Below are positions 9,196 through 16,477 of a DNA stretch of 35,103 bases, piece after piece. This DNA comes from Thermomicrobiales bacterium. GTDB taxonomy: Bacteria; Chloroflexota; Chloroflexia; Thermomicrobiales; UBA6265. Below the pieces are notes generated by a model. The model saw nothing but the letters and a program-made list of their open reading frames with translations. It was not told the origin of the DNA and ran no database searches. Position 1 is the first letter of the stretch. Each line of letters opens with the position of its first letter. The DNA lies in assembly GCA_023957015.1 (NCBI GenBank), contig JAMLHR010000027.1, positions 1 through 35,103 on the forward strand. Reading direction: 5' to 3'. The position numbers and the translations under genes are program-made.

Positions 9196-9222
9196 GAGTA
9201 TCGTTGGGAACCAACAATACTC
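9196..9222. terminator. Hairpin between convergent PucR and aminotransferase genes
   Basis: GAGTATCGTTGG pairs with CCAACAATACTC (one mismatch) around a GAA loop, and short GGGC/GCCC arms outside extend it. A second stem, CCTGCG/CGCAGG, lies just before it at 9161-9186. No clear T-run follows, so it is called from structure and from its place between two 3' ends. The rest of the 206-base gap shows nothing else. Confidence 0.5.
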
Positions 9223-9298
9223 TCGATCGCGCCCGATCGGCCCGGGTCAACATAACCATGACCTTAACTCCTCGGTACCGTTGCCACTATGGGTGGTA

Positions 9299-10471
9299 TC
9301 ACGACCAGGCTGCGCTGGCACTCGCGATCCGGGTCAATGCCTCGCGGATGTTGTCATCGCTGGTGGCGTAACTGAGACGGATATAGCCCTCGCCAGCGGC
9401 ACCAAAGCTGGTACCACTCACGGCTGCCACACCGAACTCGTCCAACAGCTTCCCGGCCAACTCATCGCTCTTCATGCCAAACAACGAGACGTTCGGGAAC
9501 GCGTAGAACGCGCCGTGAGGCATGACACACGTGACACCCGGAATCTCGTTCAATCCATCCACCAACAGCTGTCGACGTCGTCGGAACGCTTCCAGGAACG
9601 CGTGCACGGGTTCCCATGGTCCGGTCAATGCGGCGATACCAGCTCGCTGCGCCGCCACATTCGTGCAGCTGGCGCTGTTCACCATCAACGTGGTCATCGG
9701 TCCCACCAGCTCCTCCGGCACCAGACCGTACCCCATGCGCCAGCCAGTCATGGCGAAGGTCTTACTGAAGCCATCCAGCAGAATCGTCCGCTCCGCCATA
9801 CCGGGAAGCGAGGCGATGGAAACGTGCTCGCCTTCGTAGAGCAGTTCGGCATATATCTCATCAGCCAGCACAACCAGGTCGTGCTCCAGCGCGATCTCAG
9901 CAATCGCCTCAATATCGGATCGGGTGAGCACGTTACCGCACGGATTCCCCGGCGAGTTGAGGATCAACAATCGGGTTCGAGGTGTGACGAGCGTTCGCAG
10001 TTCGTCGACATCGACACGGAACTCGTTCGCCTCGCGCAACTGTATCGGTACCGCGGTCGCACCGGTGTACTCGATCATTGAGCCGTAGATCGGGAATCCG
10101 GGATCGGGATAGATCGCCTCATCTCCCGGCTGTAACAGAGCCAGCATGGCGAAGAACATGATCGGCTTGCCGCCAGGGGTGACAATAACCTGATTGGCGG
10201 TGTACGGTGCCTGACGCGTCGACACGATGTAGGAAGCGATGGCCTCGCGAAGCTCGGGATCGCCCTGAGCCGGTCCGTAGTGCGTCCAGCCTTGCTGCAA
10301 CGCCTCGATCGCGGCCTGGATGATATGCTCTGGCGTATCGAAATCGGGCTCACCGATCTGCATATGAACGATGCTTCTCCCCTGAGCTTCCAGCTCACGA
10401 GCACGAGCTAACACGGCAAACGCGGTCTCGGTACCTATGCGGTGCATCCCTGCAGCCAAACGAATCGGCAT
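9299..10471 (-). CDS. Pyridoxal phosphate-dependent class I aminotransferase
   Basis: A 390-residue protein of the fold-type I aspartate aminotransferase family. The start is the ATG at 10471, with AAAGGA seven bases upstream; a longer in-frame extension to 10516 lacks such a site. The cofactor lysine is Lys237 in GFSKTFAMTGWRMGY; other signatures are the HYGPAQGDPELREAI segment, SPGNPCGNV and VLADEIYAEL, and a C-terminal arginine in GYIRLSYA that should bind the substrate carboxylate. It probably transfers amino groups between an amino acid (aspartate, aromatic or alanine) and 2-oxoglutarate; the exact substrate cannot be read from sequence. It diverges from the GntR-lut operon, and 185 bases separate the two starts. 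Confidence 0.9.
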   Translation of the reverse strand: MPIRLAAGMHRIGTETAFAVLARARELEAQGRSIVHMQIGEPDFDTPEHIIQAAIEALQQGWTHYGPAQGDPELREAIASYIVSTRQAPYTANQVIVTPGGKPIMFFAMLALLQPGDEAIYPDPGFPIYGSMIEYTGATAVPIQLREANEFRVDVDELRTLVTPRTRLLILNSPGNPCGNVLTRSDIEAIAEIALEHDLVVLADEIYAELLYEGEHVSIASLPGMAERTILLDGFSKTFAMTGWRMGYGLVPEELVGPMTTLMVNSASCTNVAAQRAGIAALTGPWEPVHAFLEAFRRRRQLLVDGLNEIPGVTCVMPHGAFYAFPNVSLFGMKSDELAGKLLDEFGVAAVSGTSFGAAGEGYIRLSYATSDDNIREALTRIASASAAWS

Positions 10472-10542
10472 TGGCGTTCCTTTCGTGACTAAATACACAT
10501 CCTTAATGTCCCACATTTCTTCTTCCTGGTGTATAGTTTGAT

Positions 10543-10579
10543 TGGATCGGCTAATGTATACGAAAGACGGTCCGATCCA
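10543..10579. promoter_or_regulatory. Inverted repeat with TGTATA elements upstream of the GntR gene
   Basis: TGGATCGG (10543-10550) and CCGATCCA (10572-10579) are perfect 8-bp arms separated by 21 bases. TGTATA occurs inside (10555-10560) and again just upstream (10530-10535); the inner copy is part of the palindrome GTATAC. FCD-type GntR regulators often bind short AT-rich palindromes, so these are candidate autoregulatory sites between the divergent aminotransferase and GntR-lut genes. Confidence 0.35.
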
Positions 10580-10594
10580 CCACGCCTACGACAA

Positions 10595-10611
10595 ATCACC
10601 ATTGTGGTGAT
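10595..10611. promoter_or_regulatory. 17-bp palindrome upstream of the GntR gene, candidate operator
   Basis: ATCACCA and TGGTGAT form a perfect 7-bp inverted repeat around TTG, ending 45 bases before the GntR start codon. TGGT/ACCA half-sites are known from LldR/LutR-type operators of GntR regulators that control lactate genes, though there the halves face the other way around the centre. It could bind the regulator or form a small hairpin in the leader. Confidence 0.4.
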
Positions 10612-10656
10612 GCTGAATGCCCGTCCGGGATGACGGTGCGTCAGGAGACCGCTCGC

Positions 10657-11367
10657 ATGTCCTCTGAATCGACACGCGCTGGGCTGACGACCATGCAGCC
10701 TATTGAGCGACGGAACCTCGGTTCGGATGTGTATCGCATCTTGCGTGATCGCATTTTGAGCCAGGAACTCACCGCTGGAGAGAAGCTCTCCGATCTGCGT
10801 CTGAGTTCCGAACTGGGGGTTAGCCGCACACCAATCCGCGAAGCCCTGCACCAACTCGCCCAGGATGGCGTGGTTGTGGCTGAGCCCAACCGCGGTTTCT
10901 TCGTGGCCACCTTCACCCGTCGCGATCTCGAGGAGATCTTCGAGCTGCGTCGCGTGCTGGAACTCTATGCTATCCGTGGTCTTAGAAACGCCGATCACCG
11001 CGAGGAACTCGAGCGGGCGATGTTCGAACTGGAACATGTCGAGCGTTTGATCGGTAACGCCACCACCGCCCAACAGCGGATGGATGCTGGCGATGCATTC
11101 CTGAAGACCGACCGCGGCTTCCACAGTTGGCTCGTTTCGACCGTCGGCAACCGTCGCATGAGCACGATCGTCGGCGGACTCTGGACCCAGATCGCCATCT
11201 TCCAACAGGTTGACGACGAGATTCCGGAATGGATGCTGGTAGCGGTGAAGCAACACCGGGAGCTCCTGACAATGCTGCTTGATGGCAATCTCGATGGCGC
11301 GGTTGAGCTGATGACGGTTCACCTGGATGACATGCAAACGCTGGTGTTGGAAGATTTCTCCAGCTAA
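10657..11367 (+). CDS. GntR-family (FCD subfamily) transcriptional regulator
   Basis: A 236-residue repressor-type protein. The ATG at 10657 is preferred over 10630 because AGGAG lies nine bases upstream. Residues about 15-80 form the winged helix-turn-helix (GEKLSDLRLSSELGVSRTPI, then REALHQLAQDG), and the rest is the all-helical FCD ligand domain with the ELRRVLELYAIR entry helix and conserved histidines likely to bind a metal, to which carboxylate ligands coordinate in this family. It is followed 17 bases later by lutC, so it is probably the local regulator of the lut genes, like LldR/LutR in other bacteria. The ligand (lactate or another organic acid) is inferred from context. Confidence 0.9.
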   Translation: MSSESTRAGLTTMQPIERRNLGSDVYRILRDRILSQELTAGEKLSDLRLSSELGVSRTPIREALHQLAQDGVVVAEPNRGFFVATFTRRDLEEIFELRRVLELYAIRGLRNADHREELERAMFELEHVERLIGNATTAQQRMDAGDAFLKTDRGFHSWLVSTVGNRRMSTIVGGLWTQIAIFQQVDDEIPEWMLVAVKQHRELLTMLLDGNLDGAVELMTVHLDDMQTLVLEDFSS

Positions 11368-11384
11368 CGCAAACGGGTAAGAGT

Positions 11385-11927
11385 ATGTCCACAACCTTCG
11401 ATGAGTTCCGCGAGGTTCTGACCGCAGCGGCAGGCAATGCCTGCCGCTGTAGCCGTTCTGAGCTGGCGACGACGATCACATCGATCGCCTCATCACCAGT
11501 CATCTGGACGCGAGGCGATCTCGATGATGCCTGGCCTGGCCTTTCCCAGACGCTACATGCCTACGGTGTGACGGTACACGCCGATGCCGCGGCAGAGCAG
11601 GTGCGCGATCAGGCATGGGGATTAACCACCGCGCGTGCGGCCATCGCCGAGACCGGTAGTGTGATCCTGCACGAGAATCGGCTGGAACATCGTAGCGTCA
11701 GTCTGATGACCGAATCACTGATCGTGCTCTGTCCGCTTTCCCAGCTCCACCCATCACTGGATGATGCTGGCCGCATCCTGCGCGAGATCGCCTCAAGCGG
11801 CAACAGCTATGCCACGCTGGTGAGCGGTCCCAGCCGCACTGCCGATATCGAGCGGCAGCTGACGATTGGGGTACAGGGACCCGGGCAACTGCACGTCATT
11901 TTCGTGGACGATGAGGTGGATGCATGA
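11385..11927 (+). CDS. lutC: Lactate utilization protein C (LUD domain)
   Basis: A 180-residue cytoplasmic protein made of one LUD domain. The C-terminal GPSRTADIERQLTIGVQGP segment is the LutC/YkgG signature, and the middle has the AIAETGS and SLMTESLIVL elements. In Bacillus, LutA, LutB and LutC form an iron-sulfur complex that oxidises L-lactate to pyruvate; the role of LutC itself is not well defined. Its last four bases (ATGA) overlap the start of the LutB-LutA fusion gene, which shows translational coupling. The start has GGTAAG a few bases upstream. No lactate permease lies in the window. Confidence 0.88.
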   Translation: MSTTFDEFREVLTAAAGNACRCSRSELATTITSIASSPVIWTRGDLDDAWPGLSQTLHAYGVTVHADAAAEQVRDQAWGLTTARAAIAETGSVILHENRLEHRSVSLMTESLIVLCPLSQLHPSLDDAGRILREIASSGNSYATLVSGPSRTADIERQLTIGVQGPGQLHVIFVDDEVDA

Positions 11928-14083
11928 GCCACAATCAACTCCCTTTCTCCGCCCGCTACGACGCCGCGCTGCAGGATGCTCAACAATCCACCAGTCTGAC
12001 CAACTTTCAGACATCCTGGCGAACAACGCGTGATGCGCAGTTCAAGACGGTCAGCTTCGATGAGCAGCGGACAAAGATGAAGGCCGCCAAACAGGAGGCC
12101 ATCGACAATCTCGATCTCTACCTGTCCCAGTTCATCACTGCGGCGCGGAATGCTGGCACTCAGGTTCACATCGCCGACACCGCCGAAGACGCAACCCGGA
12201 TCATCCGCGAGATCGCGCGCGATCGAGGGATCAAACTCGTCGCCAAATCGAAATCGATGGTGAGCGAGGAGATCTTCCTTAACGAAGCGCTCGCCGAAGA
12301 TGGCGTCGAGGCGATCGAAACCGATCTCGGCGAGTGGATCGTACAGCTACGCCACGAGCGGCCGAGCCATATGGTCATGCCTGCGATTCACCTCAGTCGC
12401 CAACAGGTTGGCGAGGTGTTCACCGAGCACTTTGGTCGCGAGATCTCGCGCGAGGATATTACCGAACAGGTTCACGTCGCCCGCGATGCCATTCGCGATG
12501 TCTTCTTCCATTCAGGTATGGGGATCACAGGCGCAAACGCGCTGGTTGCTGAAAGCGGCACCGTCATGATGGTGACGAACGAGGGCAACGGTCGATTGAC
12601 GTCGTCGATCCCACCCGTACATGTGGTGCTCGCCGGGATCGAGAAGCTGGTACCGACCTATGAGGATGCGATGACGCAGGTGCGCCTACTGGCGCGCAAT
12701 GCCACCAGCCAACGGATTACAGTCTATACAACCTTCATTCAGGGTCCGACACCTGGCCATGAGCAGCATATCGTATTGGTGGATAACGGTCGCCGCAAAA
12801 TGCGCTCGATGCCGGAATTCCGGGACGCGCTCCATTGCATTCGCTGCGCAGCCTGCGCCAATGTTTGCCCGCCCTATCGCGAGGTGGGTGGGCATGTATT
12901 TGGCCACGTCTACACCGGCGCGATCGGACTGGTGGTGACACCGTTCCTGCATTCACTCGATGATATCGCCGAGGCGCAGAGCCTCTGTCTCAGCTGTAAT
13001 GCCTGCGAGACCGTCTGTCCTGTGGATATTCCGCTGCCACGTCAGATACTCGATGTACGAGATATGGTCGTACAGAAAAAGGGGCTGAAGCGGGCGAAAC
13101 GCGTGGTGCTGAAGGCATATACGCATCCGAATCTGATCAATACGCTGTTCAAGATCGGCGCGGTCGCGCAGAAACCGATCGTCAGTCGCAACCAGTTCAT
13201 TCGCCTGCGTAGGCTGCCGATTATCAACAAACAGACAACCTGGCGCAGTTTTCCAAAGCTTGCGGAGTCACGGCTTAGTGATAATGTGATACCGGTTAGT
13301 CCGGTATCACCGATTATTTCCAGCGAGGTGGCGGGAACGCGCGTTGCCATCTTCCCCGGCTGCATGACCGACCGCCTCTATCCCGAGCAGGGCAAAGCGA
13401 CGATCCGGGTGCTGAACGCCCTCGGTGTGCACGTGGTCTATCCGCCGAATCTCCATTGCTGCGGACTGATCCCATTCAACTCCGGCGATGTGCCGGATGC
13501 GCGTACGCTGGCGCTGCGGACACTGGAACAACTGGAAGCGCTGGAGGTCGATACGATCATCTCGCCGAACGCGAGCTGCGTGGCGATGTTGGCGCAGGAC
13601 TATCTGCACCTCTTCCGCAACGATCCCGATTTGCTTCCGCGCGCGCAGGCATTGGCAGGCAAGATCATGGATACCTCCAGCTATTTGGTGAAGATCGCCA
13701 AGATCCAGCCCGGTGCGTTGGTAGGCGAATCTCCTCGTGAAGTGACCTATCACGATAGCTGTCAGGGTCACAACGCGCTCGGGCTGGCATCCGAGCCGCG
13801 CTACCTGATCGAGCAGGTCATGGGCGATCGTATCGTCGAGATGCCGGAGACGATCTGTTGTGGGTTCGGGGGATCGTTCAGTATTGAGCAACCTCGCCTG
13901 GCGCGACGGTTGTTGATCAATAAGCTGGATCAAGCCGAGGCGACCGGTACCCGCATCATCGTGACCGACAATCAGGGCTGTATCATGCACCTACGCGGCG
14001 GTATCGATGCCGAGGGTCGCGTCATCGAGGTCAAGCACATCCTCGAGCTCATGGCGGATCGATTACCACAACCAGAGGCGTGA
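11924..14083 (+). CDS. lutB: LutB-LutA type fusion: LUD / 4Fe-4S / twin CCG-domain oxidoreductase
   Basis: A 719-residue protein joining two proteins that are separate in Bacillus. The N-terminal half (about 1-400) is LutB-like: an LUD domain (GMGITGANALVAESGTV) and two ferredoxin-type cysteine clusters, CIRCAACANVC from Cys305 and CLSCNACETVC near 355-365. The C-terminal half (about 470-715) is LutA/GlpC-like, with two cysteine-rich CCG domains: GCMTD near 480 with CCGLIPFNSG near 511, and SCQGHNALG near 611 with CCGFGGS near 644 and GC near 685. These should carry iron-sulfur clusters for oxidising lactate or a related 2-hydroxy acid and passing electrons on. It overlaps lutC by four bases. 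All visible cluster cysteines are intact. Substrate assignment rests on homology and on the neighbouring lutC and GntR genes. Confidence 0.88.
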   Translation: MSHNQLPFSARYDAALQDAQQSTSLTNFQTSWRTTRDAQFKTVSFDEQRTKMKAAKQEAIDNLDLYLSQFITAARNAGTQVHIADTAEDATRIIREIARDRGIKLVAKSKSMVSEEIFLNEALAEDGVEAIETDLGEWIVQLRHERPSHMVMPAIHLSRQQVGEVFTEHFGREISREDITEQVHVARDAIRDVFFHSGMGITGANALVAESGTVMMVTNEGNGRLTSSIPPVHVVLAGIEKLVPTYEDAMTQVRLLARNATSQRITVYTTFIQGPTPGHEQHIVLVDNGRRKMRSMPEFRDALHCIRCAACANVCPPYREVGGHVFGHVYTGAIGLVVTPFLHSLDDIAEAQSLCLSCNACETVCPVDIPLPRQILDVRDMVVQKKGLKRAKRVVLKAYTHPNLINTLFKIGAVAQKPIVSRNQFIRLRRLPIINKQTTWRSFPKLAESRLSDNVIPVSPVSPIISSEVAGTRVAIFPGCMTDRLYPEQGKATIRVLNALGVHVVYPPNLHCCGLIPFNSGDVPDARTLALRTLEQLEALEVDTIISPNASCVAMLAQDYLHLFRNDPDLLPRAQALAGKIMDTSSYLVKIAKIQPGALVGESPREVTYHDSCQGHNALGLASEPRYLIEQVMGDRIVEMPETICCGFGGSFSIEQPRLARRLLINKLDQAEATGTRIIVTDNQGCIMHLRGGIDAEGRVIEVKHILELMADRLPQPEA

Positions 14084-14087
14084 GTCA

Positions 14088-14564
14088 GTGAAGTCGTTAC
14101 GAACGCGGATCCGCTGGGATACTTACACCCTCATCATGGTGGCACTGGTTCCCGTGATCCTGCTGAGCGCGTGGGGTCTGACCAAGGCCAGCGAGCATGA
14201 TTTGCGATCACGGCAATGTGCGATGGCGGAGGAATGGCTGGATGAGAGCCGAGCTCTCCTGCCGCTCTTCTATCGCGCCGGGACCGTGCAGAACACGACT
14301 GGCTGGGTTTCGGCACTGGAGGAACTGAGTTCTCCGGCAGCGGCAGGGCGACTGCGCTGGGCAGTACTGCAATCGACACGATACGCGGCCGAGTATTATC
14401 CAGACCTTCCCACAGACGAGGTCGCCGTGCTCAATCCGACCGATGGCCTCTATCAGCGCAATCTCACCGAAGGCGCACGGGATCTGATCAACCACTGTCC
14501 CGAGGTTGCATCGATGCTCCCGCAAGCGTTCCCGATGGTGTTCAAGGAGGACGAGTTCCCGTGA
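14088..14564 (+). CDS. Small membrane-anchored protein of unknown function
   Basis: A 158-residue protein I do not recognise. The GTG at 14088 is chosen: it lies four bases after the preceding stop with AGAGG nine bases upstream. After a basic start (KSLRTRIRW) comes one hydrophobic segment, about residues 13-33, then a hydrophilic domain of about 120 residues with three cysteines and paired aromatics (AAEYYPDLP). The orientation is probably a single-pass anchor with the domain outside, by the positive-inside rule. Its 3' end overlaps the moaC start by four bases (GTGA), so it belongs to the lut-moaC transcription unit. No catalytic motif is visible. Confidence 0.65.
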   Translation: MKSLRTRIRWDTYTLIMVALVPVILLSAWGLTKASEHDLRSRQCAMAEEWLDESRALLPLFYRAGTVQNTTGWVSALEELSSPAAAGRLRWAVLQSTRYAAEYYPDLPTDEVAVLNPTDGLYQRNLTEGARDLINHCPEVASMLPQAFPMVFKEDEFP

Positions 14565-15169
14565 CCAAACTTACGCATATCACCGAGAACGACGATGCTC
14601 ATATGGTGGATGTTTCCGATAAAGACGTCACCCGGCGTGTCGCTGTCGGAACGGGGCGTGTTCGGATGCAACCAGCGACCGTCGATCTGATCCGCAACGG
14701 CGCGGTTGAGAAAGGCAATGTTCTCGGAACGGCCCAGATCGCGGGGATTATGGCGGCGAAGAACACCTCCACGCTGATACCCATGTGCCATCCGCTGATG
14801 CTGACGGGTGTGGAAGTCACCTTTAACCTCGGGTTTGATGCCATCGATATCCGGGCCACCGTCAAAACCACCGGCCAAACCGGTGTGGAGATGGAGGCAC
14901 TCACTGCGGTTAGTGTGGCGGCGTTGACGATCTATGACATGGTGAAGGCTGTTGATCGCGGTATGGTGATCGAGGCGATCCAGCTGGAGTCCAAAACGGG
15001 CGGAGCCTCCGGAAACTGGATGCGGTCGGACGACGGCGCGATGGTCTGTGACGACAATAGCTGCATGATCGCTCAACCCGCCAGCGGCGGAATCGATCTG
15101 CAGGCGTTGGCGACGATGGGGATCGCGGAATCCCCCACAGGTGACAACGAAACGATTCACGATTCCTGA
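14561..15169 (+). CDS. moaC: Cyclic pyranopterin monophosphate synthase
   Basis: A 202-residue protein with a GTG start preceded by AAGGAGG. It carries the MoaC signatures: [16 protein letters not shown] near the N-terminus, [20 protein letters not shown], the PMCHPL motif with the active-site histidine, [18 protein letters not shown] and [12 protein letters not shown] with catalytic aspartate and lysine. It converts 3',8-cyclo-7,8-dihydro-GTP, made by MoaA, to cyclic pyranopterin monophosphate in molybdenum cofactor synthesis. MoaC is usually about 160 residues; here about 40 extra residues follow the GGASGNW end, including two cysteines (CDDNSC). No other molybdenum cofactor gene is in the window. 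It overlaps the upstream small membrane protein gene by four bases. Confidence 0.93.
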   Translation: MTKLTHITENDDAHMVDVSDKDVTRRVAVGTGRVRMQPATVDLIRNGAVEKGNVLGTAQIAGIMAAKNTSTLIPMCHPLMLTGVEVTFNLGFDAIDIRATVKTTGQTGVEMEALTAVSVAALTIYDMVKAVDRGMVIEAIQLESKTGGASGNWMRSDDGAMVCDDNSCMIAQPASGGIDLQALATMGIAESPTGDNETIHDS

Positions 15170-15322
15170 CGATTTCATCGCCCCGTAAACAGGCGAAATT
15201 GCGTACACTTGCTGAAGAAACGTGTCGCATCCCAAGCGGGCCAGGCTGGCGCCAACCAGCACCCCAAACGACACAGCGTGGGAGATCATCGGACCAAAGC
15301 GGCCCGACTGGAGAGGGAGAAG

Positions 15323-16216
15323 ATGGCAGCAACCACGAGAGACCAAATCCAACGAGCCCCGGCAGCAGGTGTGATATCGGGTACCGAGCGGCTGTTCTGG
15401 TACTTCTTGCGCGTATCTGGCCTGGTGTTGATGGTGCTTGTGTTTGCGCACCTCTTCCTCACGCACTATGTCAATGTGCCCAGCCAGACGAACTTCAATT
15501 ATGTGGCCGATCGTTGGTCAAACCCGCTCTGGCGCACGTTCTCGATTCTGCTGCTGCTGGCCGCGGTCTGGCATGGTGTTATCGGTCTGCGCATGATCAT
15601 GACCGATCTGTTCAACAACAAGATGGCGCGGCAGATCGCTCACGCTATCTGCTGGGTGATCGGCATCGCCTTCACCGTGCTCGGTATCGTCAACGTGATG
15701 GCGTTCGATGAAGAGGCCGCCCGCAACAACACCGGTCCGCTGGCGAACCAGATGTGGATCGGCGATCTCATCGGCTACTCGCTCTTCGTCTTCGCTGCGC
15801 TCATCTACATTGGCATAATCGCGCTGGTTGTCTGGGTAATTCAGAATCTGCGCAACGACCAGGTGCCGATCTACAACGGCGATATCGGTCAGTATGCCTG
15901 GATTCTGCATCGGGCCGCTGGCGCCGGTGTCACCTTCTTCCTGCTCGTGCATGTGATCGATATCATGCTGGTTGGTCTCGGTAGCGATGTTTACAACCAC
16001 ACCGTTGGTTTCTATGCCAACTGGTTCATCATCCCGATGGAGATCGTGCTGGTAGCAGCCGTGATCTATCACACACTGAACGGTCTGCGCGTGATCGCGA
16101 TCAACTTCACCGAGAGCGGACCGGTGAAGGAGGCGAAAGCGTTCTGGTGGGTGATGGCTGCGACGGTGATCCTGACGATCCCAAGTGCCATCGTGATCCT
16201 GATCCACGAGTTGTAG
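15323..16216 (+). CDS. Fused succinate dehydrogenase membrane anchor (SdhD-like + SdhC-like)
   Basis: A 297-residue, strongly hydrophobic protein. The start at 15323 follows GAGAGGGA by about five bases. The N-terminal third resembles SdhD: FWYFLRVSGLVLMVLVFAHLF, then LWRTFSI and an AVWHGVIGLRMIMTDLF helix. The C-terminal part resembles the cytochrome b556 subunit SdhC: WILHRAAGAGVTFFLLVHVI and VIYHTLNGLRVIAINF, where the histidine before TLNGLR matches the heme-ligand position. I count about seven transmembrane segments: three, one linking helix (about residues 145-175), and three. The extra helix would restore correct topology for the second half. Such anchors bind heme b and quinone and hold SdhAB on the membrane. 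No sdhA or sdhB follows; the next gene is a surface protein. Confidence 0.8.
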   Translation: MAATTRDQIQRAPAAGVISGTERLFWYFLRVSGLVLMVLVFAHLFLTHYVNVPSQTNFNYVADRWSNPLWRTFSILLLLAAVWHGVIGLRMIMTDLFNNKMARQIAHAICWVIGIAFTVLGIVNVMAFDEEAARNNTGPLANQMWIGDLIGYSLFVFAALIYIGIIALVVWVIQNLRNDQVPIYNGDIGQYAWILHRAAGAGVTFFLLVHVIDIMLVGLGSDVYNHTVGFYANWFIIPMEIVLVAAVIYHTLNGLRVIAINFTESGPVKEAKAFWWVMAATVILTIPSAIVILIHEL

Positions 16217-16246
16217 TGCGCCAAACTGAAACCTGATCGATGAGAG

Positions 16247-16272
16247 ACCCGGGCCGAATGGTCCGGGTTTCC
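16247..16272 (+). terminator. Rho-independent terminator after the Sdh anchor gene
   Basis: ACCCGGGCC pairs with GGTCCGGGT over nine positions (one G-U) around a GAAT loop, followed by TTCC. It lies 31 bases after the stop codon and separates the Sdh anchor gene from the surface protein gene. Confidence 0.75.
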
Positions 16273-16331
16273 TGTGTTGGTGCTCATCGCCAACCGTTTT
16301 CATAGAAGAAGTCGTTCGTGGTGGCGAGTCT

Positions 16332-16351
16332 ATGTGTCCAGACAGACACAT
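16332..16351. promoter_or_regulatory. Inverted repeat upstream of the surface protein gene
   Basis: ATGTGTC and GACACAT form a perfect 7-bp inverted repeat with a 6-base centre, about 127 bases before the ATG at 16478. It lies just ahead of a TTGACG hexamer (16368-16373) that resembles a -35 element, so it is placed like an operator or activator site. Confidence 0.35.
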
Positions 16352-16378
16352 GATCATATTAACTACCTTGACGAATTA

Positions 16379-16391
16379 CCCCCCCCCCCCC
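16379..16391. repeat. Homopolymer of 13 C bases
   Basis: An uninterrupted run of 13 C, between a TTGACG hexamer (16368-16373) and the ribosome binding region of a secreted repeat protein. Such tracts change length readily by slippage and, near surface genes of some bacteria, act as phase-variation switches. Here it lies 86 bases before the start codon, so length change would alter promoter spacing rather than reading frame. It could also be a sequencing or assembly artefact, since the next gene carries several indels. Confidence 0.7.
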
Positions 16392-16427
16392 GGCTGCACT
16401 TTAGGAGGGGACCATATTCTTTGGATC

Positions 16428-16446
16428 TGGCTACGATTCGTAGCCA
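16428..16446. promoter_or_regulatory. 19-bp palindrome upstream of the surface protein gene, candidate operator
   Basis: TGGCTACGA and TCGTAGCCA are perfect 9-bp arms around a single T, ending 31 bases before the ATG. The one-base centre makes a hairpin unlikely and a dimeric protein-binding site more likely. The ribosome binding site AGGAGGGAG follows at 16466-16474. Confidence 0.5.
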
Positions 16447-16477
16447 ATATGTCGTCCATTACGTCAGGAGGGAGATC

